The notes under the pieces: model-generated | Told to the model about the DNA's origin: nothing | Database searches by the model: none | Seen by the model: the letters and a program-made list of their open reading frames with translations, nothing else | Shown here: piece by piece, positions 11,450-23,345 of the stretch | How the letters are laid out: each line of letters starts with the position of its first letter | How positions within the stretch are numbered: the stretch's first letter is position 1 | Made by a program: the position numbers and the translations under genes | From: Ascidia mentula | Taxonomy: Eukaryota; Chordata; Ascidiacea; Phlebobranchia; Ascidiidae | Length of the DNA stretch: 64,000 bases | Assembly: GCA_947561715.1 (NCBI GenBank) | Contig: OX387199.1 | Span: 19,039,001-19,103,000 of the forward strand | Direction: 5' to 3'

Positions 11450-11812
11450 CGATTTTATAAATGTAAACATAGTAACCACACCAGCTCTGTGACTAGCTTT
11501 ATCTCCAGCACTTATACCATCCACAGTAATTAGCCAAGACGTCCAACACTTATAACCAAGAAGGAAACATAATTGTTTGTCAAACTCATCCATAGAGTGC
11601 AAAGAAATTAATTGCGCTCTTAAAATGATGTAATCAAAGAGTTACATTTGTTTGAAAACTTTCGTTCCAAATTGTGGACATTACTGCACCTACTGGTGGG
11701 AAACAAACCTGCCTTATCGACAACTTTACAGTAGTTTAACTTTCCAGTGAATCTCGAAGGGTTCACACCACCCAGATATAACTCTCCATCATCTGGTAAT
11801 GACAAAATCTCG
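11450..11812 (-). pseudogene. Inverted remnant of exons 6-7, interval 2
   Basis: Exon 6-like at about 11812-11718 ([20 protein letters not shown]) is open through its end, unlike interval 1. Exon 7-like at about 11553-11450 reads WLITVDGISAGDK. Confidence 0.75.
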
Positions 11813-12121
11813 AGTCTGAACAAGATCATTCTGAAACCTAAGCTAACAGTGCTAGAATTTCTTTATTAGCAGTTTGGAACTCGTATTGATCCTTGAAGAA
11901 CTTTGACGACCGCATTAGGTAAACAGCACAATCAAAACTTCACCGAAAATGGCCACAATCAAAAAGTGAATGTTGCAAGAAAATCGTGGTTTGAGATTTC
12001 CTTCAGGTTAATACGTTGACGTTTCGATTGGAACAAAGTGCTTCAAATGCACTTTGTGCGTTTGCAGGGCCGGCGTGTTATTAGAATATTACCACAGTAA
12101 TTAAGGTTGCAGATGACAAAC

Positions 12122-12331
12122 TTCTTCAAAATCACCTTGTTGTCTCCACAAGGTTGCACCTGGTTTGGTGCCCAACGGATGACAGTGATTGTATAGTCAC
12201 CACAAAGTGGAAGTCTTTACTTGGCCGTTTGGTCAGCAAAGTCGTCTGAAAGTCACACCAGCCGCACTGAAGAGACCTTTTAAGTCGAAACAGTGGCCGT
12301 CTGTCTTCAGCTTACACAATTCTTCAAAATC
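12122..12331. repeat. Same 5'-flank insertion before copy 3
   Basis: Direct repeats TTCTTCAAAATC at 12122-12133 and 12320-12331 bound an insert almost identical to the one before copy 1. The shared position means a common ancestor of units 1 and 3 carried it, although unit 2 lying between them does not. Confidence 0.6.
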
Positions 12332-12541
12332 GTTCTTTCTATTGTTGTAAAAGGCCTCTTCGAAATTGTATAGATGCGAAACTTCTCACCAACAACTATT
12401 GCGTGACGCCATCTTTCCGGACTCCTATCATGTCTAAACCATTCTACTAAGTTTCGCTGCTCTTCACTTTTGCAGGGTTGTTCGGTAGTCAGTTGGTTTC
12501 TATAGTGTAAGTTTAAAACAGTTTTCAACAAGATTGGAAAG

Positions 12542-14947
12542 ATGAAGAAAGAAATGTTGATGTTATTTTTGTTGGCAACTCTTTGCAGTGCTCACATGTG
12601 AGTGTGTGCCATTTTGAAATCAGTTAACTATGTTTTACATGCTGACAATTTTGACGCAACAGCAAAACTCATTGATCTTTTTAACTTTTTGTGGGTCAGA
12701 TTATCCAGGAAACCCATTTACTAGTGCATGTGTGAAACTACAATATTAATTATTTCTTATTCCATTCCTATCTCTAAGTGTAATGTATGTTCTTTTTGGT
12801 GAAGAATAAATCTTCCACCCCATGAGACTTTGAGCCAAACTTCAATGGAAAGAAAATCAATTGTCAACGAATTCCAGAAACGTCACGACAAACTTCTAGT
12901 TGCTTCCAGCAAGGCCGCTGTTTCCGTGCCTCTTGTAAACTATCATAATGTAACCTCACCCAAACATCTATAAAAACATAACTTAACTTACTAGAATATT
13001 CTATATTAGTTGTTTTACTTGGGAGAAATTGGAATAGGAACCCCTCCACAAATATTTATCGTCCTTTTTGATACTTCGGTGGAATTCGCTTGGGTACCCT
13101 CGGTTAAATGTGACACAAGAAAGTATTTATGCTGTGAGTATAACATGGCCGACACGCTTTTGCGTTGTCTCAAAATTGCACATTTTTATTTCAGCCAAGC
13201 ATCACAAATATAACAGTGCTGCCTCTTCAACATATGTGAAAACCGGAAAGAATTACTCGATTGATGGTTGCACAGGAATTTATAGTCAAGATGTGATCTC
13301 TGTAAGACACTTGGTAATTTCCTTGTCATTGAAGGAAATCCACAACATTTTTTCAGGTTGGGGGTTTGGGCGTGAATCAGACCTTCCTTGAGATAATTGA
13401 AACTCCCACTGGTCGTCAGGATGATTGGTATGACGGAGTGGTTGGAATGAGTTTCCCAGCTTTCAACTATACACCTATGTTCAATCACATGTTTCAAAAG
13501 GGGATAGTGACAAAAAATCAGTTCTCATTCTATCTTAACAGGTAAATTAGTTGTAAAATTCTGCATGTATTATTTCAACAAAAAAGACGCGTTCGTGGCG
13601 GTCAGAAATTATTTTTAAAGTTTTTTGAAAAACAATGTTTGTCTTGTTATTCGAATCTGCGAAATATTAATTGCGATGCAAATGACCTATTTCTTTTCCT
13701 GTCTTTCCTATTGAACCTGTCACAATTTAGAGATTTGTCACTACCAGATGGTGGAGAGTTATATCTGGGCGGTGTGAATCCTGCAAGATTCACTGGAAAG
13801 TTTAACTACCATCAAGTTGTTGGAAAGGTAACTTGGTTGTCCATTTGCACATCACAAAAATGTCAACAATTTAAAATATACTCACGAAACAATTTTTCTC
13901 TCTGTTACCAATCCTCTCGGCGCACAATTTGTAGCACCGTGTCGTTCAATTTGATCATCCAATATGTTGACTTTCAGAGTGACTGGCAAATTTCCGTGGA
14001 TGGTATAAGTGTTGGAGACAAGGCTGGTACTAAAGCTTGTGTCGGTGGTTGTCTGGCAATTATTGGTTCGGGTTTTAACCAATTTATTGGCCCTACAAAT
14101 GAAGTCGCGATGATGGCCCATGCTGTTGGAGCTATGGAAACCTCCACGAAGGTGATAACGTTAAAAATATTAAAAATTGCTACCTGCGCTTTATGTGTTT
14201 ATCTAATCTATATTGTTCGTTGTAGAATCAATATGAATTGAATTGTGAAGACAAGGCTCAAATGCCGAATATTACATTCACTCTCTCCGGTATCAAATAC
14301 GTTCTCACACCCGAGGAGTACGTCTTCACGGTTGGTTCAAACCAGTATATTTTCCGCTCCCTAAAAGAGTTGGTAATTTGATAATAAACCCCGAATCGGC
14401 GAAAAAAATGAGAAAATTAATTCGATTTTTTTGGACAATATCAATTGGACGTACGAGACTGTTGCAACAACACCGGTTTTTTAAACTTTGATTTACTCTT
14501 AAATGTATGAAGTATACCATTATTCGAACCCTGCATCATAGGCCTCATAAAAGCTGAAATGACTAAATGCTGAACTTCCTGTACCGCCCACCGCGATTGT
14601 CTGATTTATGAGCAATCTTGAAAAATCGTTTTCGTCTGCACGGGCATTCTTGGTTGCAATTTGAAACTGCTGATATTTTCATAACATTGACCGCTAAAAT
14701 CTGGTGTTTATTTTAGCCATTTCTCCTATTGTTAAACTGTGCCTATTCGGTATTACTGAGTAAACATTTTATTCCTTTATAACAGTTTTCGGAGAAGTGC
14801 ATCTTGGGTTTTTTCGGTAATAACATGATGTCAGACGATGGTCCATTGTGGATCTTTGGTACCATGTTTATGAGAAATTACTACACAACTTTCGATATCG
14901 CCAACAACCGTGTTGGATTCGCAACATTGGCACCGGTTTCTAAGTGA
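12542..14947 (+). CDS. Copy 3: secreted pseudo-aspartic protease (DTS / GSG)
   Basis: Exons 12542-12597, 12835-12949, 13010-13133, 13195-13301, 13357-13541, 13731-13827, 13978-14151, 14226-14330, 14786-14947; 374 residues. The first triplet is D78-T79-S80 followed by VEFAWVPS; the second is G-S-G ([12 protein letters not shown]). The loop CDTRKYLC differs from copies 1 and 2. Exon 5 reads [17 protein letters not shown] and MSFPAFNYT, a second allele type shared with copies 6-8. Exon 7 starts SDWQISVDG and has GPTNEV, where the others have GPTDEV. Exon 8 ends EEYVFT, and its putative donor is GTTGGT. Exon 9 starts [11 protein letters not shown] and has [12 protein letters not shown]. Asp with Ser in place of Gly in the first triplet is also known in inactive A1 proteins such as cockroach Bla g 2. 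Conserved 5' flank 12325-12541. Confidence 0.87.
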
Positions 14948-16614
14948 TGATAATCAAACCCAACATGAGCAGCAGTAACCACTTGAAAGCTGTGTCGTTG
15001 ATATACACATGTAAAGAAATATATAATCAAGTGTATTTGTATTACTGTTGGTTAACTGCGCTGTTGTGTTGTTTTTATCGATACCGATGATGCCCGCAAA
15101 CACAGGCGAAATATATATGTCGTAGAAACTTTAAACTGACGGACGACTCAGGATTATTTATAATATATTGTAGTAATCCGTTACTGAGTCTCTGTCAGCC
15201 ATATAGAGTATACAGGCGATTCAAAGAAATCAAACTGTCATTAATCAAGTGTAAATAATAGATTTTCATTGCAAGTATTTTTTCTGTTTCGCTGATTATG
15301 TGATCGGTTTAAAAATATACTTAACCAAAAAAAGGTTGAAAAATATGTAGTAGTTTTTTGAATGTGGTAAAATGCAGTAATGTAGTAAAATTGGGTGGTG
15401 AACGGAGGTCAAATCGTAATGGTTGATCATATAAATACTTGATTGAGTCCAAAGCATAACAGAAGGGAATGCGACAACTGGTTGGTGATTTTAAAAGGGT
15501 GTCTACATGGAAAAAGGCAAAGAATCAATGCCTGACATAAAGCAATAGCTGACTAACGGCTAAACCCTGGTGAGCAACATGTTTCAGGCAACGCTTAAAT
15601 ATAACTATGAAACGAGTAACGAAACTACTTGTAACTATGGTCGGATGAAAGCAGGATGTTGGGAAAGACGGCGTCACGCATTTTAATTGTGTGAAGTTTT
15701 GCATCGAAAGAAACCGTTTTTTTCAGTATAGAACGTATTGCAGGAGTAGTGTGAATGATATACACTGATTACAACTTATACACCCACGTTGTTGTTACTT
15801 AATTCGTTGTTCCCTCATTGTTTCGTTATGAATGTTGTTACTTCATTCGATATAATTCCATTTTTTTGATCTACACTTTCGTAGTGTGGCTGCAACATTT
15901 TAAACGTTCCATTGGCGGTCTAATAGTTACCGATGTGACTTGTCCATTGTATATCTACACACCAGCACATGTAGCCCAGTGAATAAGAAAATAGGTCACA
16001 GCGTCATCAAATAAAACATTACCGAGAACAAGATTCTCTGGAGTCTTGTCTGTTGTGCGTGACATCGTTGATATCAAAGGTTTATTCACTTACAGGACAA
16101 CAAAATCTAAAGAGGACTAATCAATATTGTATCACCTAAATTTAAAGCCAGTCCAGAGACATAACGATTTCAGACATGGAATCCTCTGATTACGGCCTTT
16201 TACACGGTGGATAACATAACCGTAGCACGTTACACAGCAAAGCTTCGCAGATCTGCGTGCTAATCACAAAAGTGTTTGCAGAATATTAATTTAATTTTGA
16301 TCCGTTCTAACCAAGGCCCCCTGGGTACCTACCATGATATGTGTATTTCGGAAAATATATTTCGCCTGAAGTCATCATGAGTTTCTTATTAATTGATTTA
16401 ACTGAACTGCCTGCAAGATCGGTTTGTTGACTTTGCATAGAAATATATATCGCGCTGATCACGTTCATGATTATGATATGGTTAAGACACACACGGGAAG
16501 TCGAGCCACTGATCACAAACCCATTACGAGGGGATACCTATTCTAGACTGGAGATGCCGCGATCCATCCGGCGAAATTAGTACTAAGTTATTAAAACAGT
16601 TTGTTGTTGATATT
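14948..16614. other. Interval 3: 3' flank of copy 3 and the same repeat
   Basis: No gene seen. B-box-like motif at 16497-16507 on the minus strand in the same mutated form as interval 2. A 2-base deletion (TACCTACC for TACCGTACC plus neighbours, about 16325-16335) closes the minus-strand frame, supporting the view that this frame is not coding. Confidence 0.4.
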
Positions 16615-16747
16615 GCCAGGCATATGACTTAGTAATTTAAGGCTTTTCTGGCAAAAAGAAAACTTGTTTAAAACGACGTTTCGGTCGTTATTCAACAGAC
16701 CTTCATCAGGACAAGTGAAGCGAAACGCCAACACGGAGATAAATAGT
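16615..16747 (-). repeat. Retroelement end with hammerhead-like core, interval 3
   Basis: Core 16678-16709 with the intact CTGATGA and GAAAC boxes; an extra A precedes the core at about 16672. Confidence 0.5.
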
Positions 16748-16948
16748 CAAACGTGAAAAAGGCAAAAAGGCGAATAAAGCACGAAAAAGCGTGTGACGAC
16801 TGAAGACCTTTATGCAGGATAAATGTACGTGAGTATCATACAAATACGCATTGAGACAATAATATGAATTTTGAGAGCTGCACACAGATGGCCACTGTTT
16901 CGACCAATAAAGTGATCAGTGCAGCTTGGTGTGATTATTGACGGAAAA

Positions 16949-17311
16949 GGATTTTATAGATGTAAACATAGTAACCACACCAGCTCTGTGACTACCTTTA
17001 TCTCCAGCACTTATACAATCCACAGTAATTAGCCAAGACGTCCAACACTTATAACCAAGAAGGAAACATAATTGTTTGTCAAACTCATCCATAGTGTGCA
17101 AAGAAATTAATTGCGCTCTTAAAATGATGTAATCAAAGAGTTACATTTGTTTGGAAACTTTCGTTCCAAATTGTGGACATTACTGCACCTACTGGTGGGA
17201 AACAAACCTGCCTTATCGACAACTTTACAGTAGTTTAACTTTCCAGTGAATCTCGAAGGGTTCACACCACCCAGATATAACTCTCCATCATCTGGTAATG
17301 ACAAAATCTCG
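16949..17311 (-). pseudogene. Inverted remnant of exons 6-7, interval 3
   Basis: As in interval 2, but the exon 7-like part has VDCISAGDKG: a Cys replaces the conserved Gly of VDGIS. Confidence 0.75.
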
Positions 17312-17620
17312 AGTCTGAACAAGATCATTCTGAAACCTAAGCTAACAGTGCTAGAATTTCTTTATTAGCAGTTTGGAACTCGTATTGATCCTTGAAGAAC
17401 TTTGACGACCGCATTAGGTAAACAGCACAATCAAAACTTCACCGAAAATGGCCACAATCAAAAAGTGAATGTTGCAAGAAAATCGTGGTTTGAGATTTCC
17501 TTCAGGTTAATACATTGACGTTTTGATTGGAACAAAGTGCGTCAAATGCACTTTGTGCGTTTGCAGGGCCGGCGTGTTGTTAGAATATTACCACAGTAAT
17601 TAAGGTTGCGGAGGACAAAC

Positions 17621-17830
17621 TTCTTCAAAATCACCTTGTTTTCTCCACAAGGTTGCACCTGGTTTGGTGCCCAACGGATGACAGTGATTGTATAGTCACC
17701 ACAAAGTGGAAGTCTTTACTTGGCCGTTTGGTCAGCAAAGTCGTCTAAAAGTCACACCAGCGGCACTGAAGAGACCTTTTAAGTCGAAACAATGGCCGTC
17801 TGTCTTCAGCTTACACAATTCTTCAAAATC
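17621..17830. repeat. Same 5'-flank insertion before copy 4
   Basis: Exact counterpart of the copy 1 insertion at an offset of 17,612 bp. Confidence 0.6.
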
Positions 17831-18040
17831 GTTCTTTCTATTGTTGTAAAAGGCCTCTTCGAAATTGTATAGATGCGAAACTTCGCACAAACAACTATTG
17901 CGTGACGCCATCTTTCCGGACTCCAGTTATGTCTAAACCATTCTACTAAGTTTCGCTGCTCTTCACTTTTACAGGGTTGTTCGGTAGTCAGTTGGTTTCT
18001 ATAGTGTAAGTTTAAAACAGTTTTCAACAAGATTGGAAAG

Positions 18041-20441
18041 ATGAAGAAAGAAATCTTGATGTTATTTTTGTTGGCAACACTTTGCAGTGCTCACATGTGA
18101 GTGTGTGTCATGTTGAAATCAGTTAACTATGTTTTACATGCTGACAATTTTGACGCAACAGCAAAACTCATTGACCTTTTTAACTTTTTGTGGGTCAGAT
18201 TATCCAGGAAACCAATTTACTAGTGCATGTGTGAAACTACAGTATTAATTATTTGTTATGCCATTTCTATCTCTAAGTGTAATATATGTTCTTTTTGGTG
18301 AAGAATAAATCTTCCACCCCATGAGACTTTGAGCCAAACTTCAATGGAAAGAAAATCAATTGTCAACGAATTCCAGAAACGTCACGACAAACGTCTACTT
18401 GCTTCCAGCAAGGCCGCTGTTTCCGTGCCTCTTGTAAACTATCATAATGTAACCTCACCCAAACATCTATAAAAACATAACTTAACTTACCAGAATATTC
18501 TATATTAGTTGTTTTACTTGGGAGAAATTGGAATAGGAACCCCTCAACAAATATTTATCGTTCTTTTTGATACTGTGATGGACATCTCTTTGGTGCCCTC
18601 GGTTAAATGTGACACGGGTGCATGCTGTGAGTATAACATGGTCGACACGCTTTTGCGTTGTCTCAAAATTGCACATTTTTATTTCAGCCAAGCATCACAA
18701 ATATAACAGTGCTGCCTCTTCAACATATGTGAAAACCGGAAAGAATTACTCGTTTGAAGGTTACACAGGAATTTATAGTCAAGATGTGATCTCTGTAACA
18801 CACTGGGTAAGTTTTTCATCATTGAAGGTAAACCTTAATATTTTTTCAGGTTGGGGGTGTGGGTGTGAATCAGACCTTTGTTGAGATGATTGAACCTCCA
18901 TATGATCTTCAAGACGATTTGTATGACGGAATAGTTGGAATGAACTTCCCACGTGGGAACTATACACCTATGTTCAATCACATGTTTCAAAAGGGGATAG
19001 TGAACAAAAATCAGTTCTCATTCTATCTTAACAGGTAAATGAGTTGTAAAATTGTGCATGAATTATTTCAACAAAAAAGACGCGTTCGTCGCGGTCAGAA
19101 ATCATTTTTCAAAGTTGTTTTTTTGAAAAACAATATTTGTCTTGTTATTCGAACCTGCGAAATATTACCTATATCTTTTCCTGTCTTTCCTATTGAACCT
19201 ATCATAATTTAGAGATTTGTCACTACCAGATGGTGGAGAGTTATATCTGGGCGGTGTGAACCCTGCACGATTCACTGGAAAGTTTAACTACCATAAAGTT
19301 GTTGGAAAGGTAACCTATAGTAGTCCATTTGCACATCACTAAAATGTCTGCAATTCAAAATAAACCAACGACAGAATTTTTGTTTGTTACTAATCCTCTC
19401 GGCGCACGCAAGCGGATTTTTAGCACCGTGTCGTTCAATTTGATCATCAATTATGTTGACTTTCAGAATTACTGGCAAATTTCCGTAGATGGTATAAGTG
19501 TTGGAGATAAGGCTGGTACCAAAGCTTGTGTCGGTGGTTGTCTGGCAATTATTGGTTCAGGAAATAACCAATTTGTTGGCCCTACAGATGAAGTCGCGAT
19601 GATGGCCCATGCTGTTGGAGCTCTGGAAACCTCCACGAAGGTGATAACGTTAAAAATATTAAAACTTGCTACCTGCGCTTTATGTGTTAATCTAATCTAT
19701 ATTGTTCGTTGTAGAATCGATATGAATTGAATTGTGGAGACAAGCCTCAAATGCCGAATATTACATTCACTCTCTCCGGTATCAAATACGTTCTCACACC
19801 CGAGGAGTACGTCATAACGGTTCGTTTAAACCAGTCTTACAACAAACCGTTCTCTAAGAAAGTTGGTAATTGAATAACAACCCCCGAATCGGCGAAAAAA
19901 AATATGAAATTTAATTCGATTTTTTTGGACAATATCAATTGGTCGTACGAGACTGTTGCAACAACACCGGTTTCTTAAACTTTGATTTACTCTTAAATGT
20001 ATGAAGTATACCATTATTCGAACCCTGCATCATAGGCCTCATAAAAGCTGAAATGACTAAATGCTGAACTTCCTGTACCGCCCAACCGCCATTGTCTGAT
20101 TTATGAGCAATCTTGAAAAATCGATTTCGTCTGCACGGGCATCCTCAGTTGCAAATTGAAACTGCTGATATTTTTATAACATTGACCGCTAAAATGTGGT
20201 CTTTATTTTAACCATTTTTCTATTGTTAAACTGTGCCTATACGGTATTATTGAGTAAACATTTTATTCCTTTATAACAGTATAAGGAGGAATGCTTCTTC
20301 GGGTTTTACGGCAGGAACATGATGTCAGAAGATGGTCCATTGTGGATCTTTGGTGTCATGTTTATGAGAAATTACTACACAACTTTCGATATCGCCAACA
20401 ACCGTGTTGGATTCGCAACATTGGCACCGGTTTCTAAATGA
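18041..20441 (+). CDS. Copy 4: near-identical duplicate of copy 1
   Basis: Exons 18041-18096, 18334-18448, 18509-18626, 18688-18794, 18850-19034, 19213-19309, 19467-19640, 19715-19819, 20280-20441, each exactly 17,612 bp from the copy 1 counterpart; 372 residues. I saw no protein difference from copy 1: the first triplet is DTV with the shortened loop CDTGAC, the second is GSG. Visible differences lie in introns: a T for G near 19099 in intron 5, a T for C near 19850 after exon 8, and a G for C just after 20014. It is either a true second gene with the same product or an assembly duplicate. Conserved 5' flank 17825-18040, preceded by the same 200-bp insertion. Confidence 0.86.
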
Positions 20442-22110
20442 TCGTAATCAAACCCAAAATGAGCAGCAGTAACCACTTGAAAGCTGTGTCGTTGATATAC
20501 ACATGAAACGAAATATATAATCAAGTGTATTTGTATTACTGTTGGTTAACTGCGCTGTTGTGTTGTTTTTGTCGATACCGATGATGCCTGCAAACACAGG
20601 CGAAATATATATGTCGTAGAAACTTTAAACAGACGGACGACTCAGGATTATTTATAATATATTGTAGTAATCCGTTACTGAGTCTCTGTCAGCCATATAG
20701 AGTATACAGGCGATTCAAAGAAATCAAACTCTCATTAATCAAGTGTAAATAATAGATTTTCATTGCAAGTATTTTTTCTGTTTCGCTGATTATGTGATCG
20801 GTTTAAAAATATACTTAACCAAAAAAAGGTTGAAAAATACGTATTAATTTTTTGAATGTGGTAAAATGCAGTAATGTAGTAAAATTGGGTGGTGTACGGA
20901 GGCCCAAATCGTAATGGTTGATCATATAATTAATTGATTAAATCAATAGTATAACAGAGGGTAATGCGATAACTGGTTGGTGATTTTAAAGAGTGTCAAC
21001 ATGGAAAAAGGCAAAGAATCAATGCCTGACATAAAGCAATAGCCGACTAACGGCTAAACCCTGGTGAGCAACATGTTTCAGGCAACGCTTAAATATAACT
21101 ATGAAACGAGTAACGAAACTACTTGTAACTATGGTCGGATGAAAGCAGGATGTTGGGAAAGACGGCGTCACGCATTTTAATTGTGTGAAGTTTTGCATCG
21201 AAAGAAACCGTTTTTTTCAGTATAGAACGCATGGCAGGAGTAGTGTGAATGATATACACTGATTACAACTTATACACCCACGTTGTTGTTACTTAATTCG
21301 TTGTTACCTCATTGTTTCGTTATGAATGTTGTTACTTCATTCGATAATAATTCCAAATTTTTTGTATCTACACTTTCGTAGTGTGGCTGCAACATTTTGA
21401 ACGTTCCATTGGCGGTCTAATAGTTACCGATGTGACGTGTCCACTGTATATCTACACACCAGCACATGTAGCACAGTGAATAAGAAAATAGGTCACAGCG
21501 TCATCAATTAAAACATTACCGAGAACAAGATTCTCTGGAGTTTTCTGTTGTGCGTGACATCGTTGACTTTAAACGTTTATTCACTTACAGGACAACAAAA
21601 TCTTAAAAGGACTAATTAATGTTGTATCACCTACATTTAAAGCCAGTCCAGAGACATAACGATTTCAGACATGGAATCCTCTGATTACGGCATTTTACAG
21701 GGTGGATAACATAACCGTCGCACGATACACAGCAAACCTTCGCAGATCTGCGTGCTAATCACAAAAGTGTTTGCAGAATATTAATTTAATTTTGATCCGT
21801 TCTTACCAAGGCCCCCTGGGTACCGTACCATGATATGTGTATTTCGGAAAATATATTTCGCCTGAAGTCATCATGAGTTTCTTATTAATTGATTTAACTG
21901 AACTGTCTGCAAGATCGGTTTGTTGACTTTGCATAGAAATATATATCGCGCTTATCACGTTCATGATTATGACGTGGTAAAGACACTCACGGGGAGTCGA
22001 ACCACTGATCACAAACCCATCACGAGGGGATACCTGTTCTAGACTGGAGATGCCGCGATCCACCAGGCGGAATTAGTACTAAGGTATTAAAACAGTTTGT
22101 TGTTGATATT
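20442..22110. other. Interval 4: duplicate of interval 1
   Basis: No gene seen. B-box-like motif at 21993-22003 on the minus strand, unmutated as in interval 1. Confidence 0.4.
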
Positions 22111-22242
22111 GCCAGGCATATTACTTAGTAATTTAAGGCTCTTCTGGCAAAAAGAAAACTTGTTTAAACGACGTTTCGGTCGTTATTCAACAGACCTTCA
22201 TCAGGACAAGTGAAGCGAAACGCCAACACGGCGATAAATAGT
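22111..22242 (-). repeat. Retroelement end with hammerhead-like core, interval 4
   Basis: Duplicate of the interval 1 unit; core 22173-22204 intact. Confidence 0.5.
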
Positions 22243-22443
22243 CAAACGTGAAAAAGGCAAAAAGGCGAATGAAGCACGAAAAAGCGTGTGACAATTGAAG
22301 ACCTTTATGAAGGATAAATGTACATGAGTATTATACAAATACGCATTGAGACAATAATATGAATTTTGAGAGCTACACACAGATGGCCACTGTATCGACC
22401 AATAAAGTGATCAGTGCAGCTTGGTGTGAATATTGACGGTAAA

Positions 22444-22805
22444 CTATTTTATAGATGTAAACATAGTAACCACACCAGCTCTGTGACTACCTTTATCTCC
22501 AACACTTATACCATCCATAGTAATTAGCCAAGACGTCCAACACTTATAACCATGAAGGAAACATAATTGTTTGTCAAACTCATCCATAGAGTGCAAAGAA
22601 ATTAATTGCGCACTTAAAATGATGTAATCCAAGAGTTAAATTTGTTTGGAAATTTTCGTTTCAAATTGTGGATATTACTGCACCTACTGGTGGGAAACAA
22701 ACCTGCCTTATCGACAACTTTACGGTAGTTCAACTTTCAAGTGAATCTTGAAGGGTTCACACCGCCTAGATATAACTCTCCACAATCTGGTAGTGACAAA
22801 TGTCC
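22444..22805 (-). pseudogene. Inverted remnant of exons 6-7, interval 4
   Basis: Duplicate of the interval 1 remnant, with TAGTGACAAA where interval 1 has TAGTGGCAAA in the exon 6-like part. Confidence 0.75.
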
Positions 22806-23345
22806 ATAATTTAGGGATACTTATTAGTATCTAAACGAGTTGATTACCCTGAAACCAACACTAACAGTACCAGAATTTTTTTTTAGATGTTTGCAGGTCG
22901 TATTGATCCTCAAAGCAGTTTTACGCCCGCATTGGGAAAACAACTTGATCATAAACTTCACCGAAAATGGCCACAATCAAAAAGTAAATGTTGCAATAAA
23001 GAGATTTCCATCAGGTTAATACGTTGACGTTTCGGTTGGAACAAAGTGCGTCAAATGCACTTTGTGTGGTTTGCAGGGTCGGATTTTTATCAGAATATTA
23101 CTCAGTGAAGTTGCAGAGGACAAACTTATTTAAAATCGTTCTTTCTATTGTTGTAAAAGGCCTCTTCGAAATTGCATAGATGTGAAACTTCGCACAAACA
23201 ACTATTGCGTGACGCCATCTTTCCGGACTCCAGTTATGTCTAAACCATTCTACTAAGTTTCGCTGCTCTTCACTTTTGCAGGGTTGTTTGGTAGTCGGTT
23301 GGTTTCTTGTGTAAGTTTATAACAGTTTTCAACAAGGTTGGAAAG

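Larger units (their letters stand above)
1..14520. repeat. Segmental duplication, first copy (genes 1-3)
   Basis: Every landmark here recurs 17,612 bp downstream with only isolated base changes, including introns, intergenic DNA and the retroelement insertions in intron 5. The left limit is outside the window. The right limit is seen where 14521 onward stops matching 32133 onward base for base, inside intron 8 of copy 3. Confidence 0.9.
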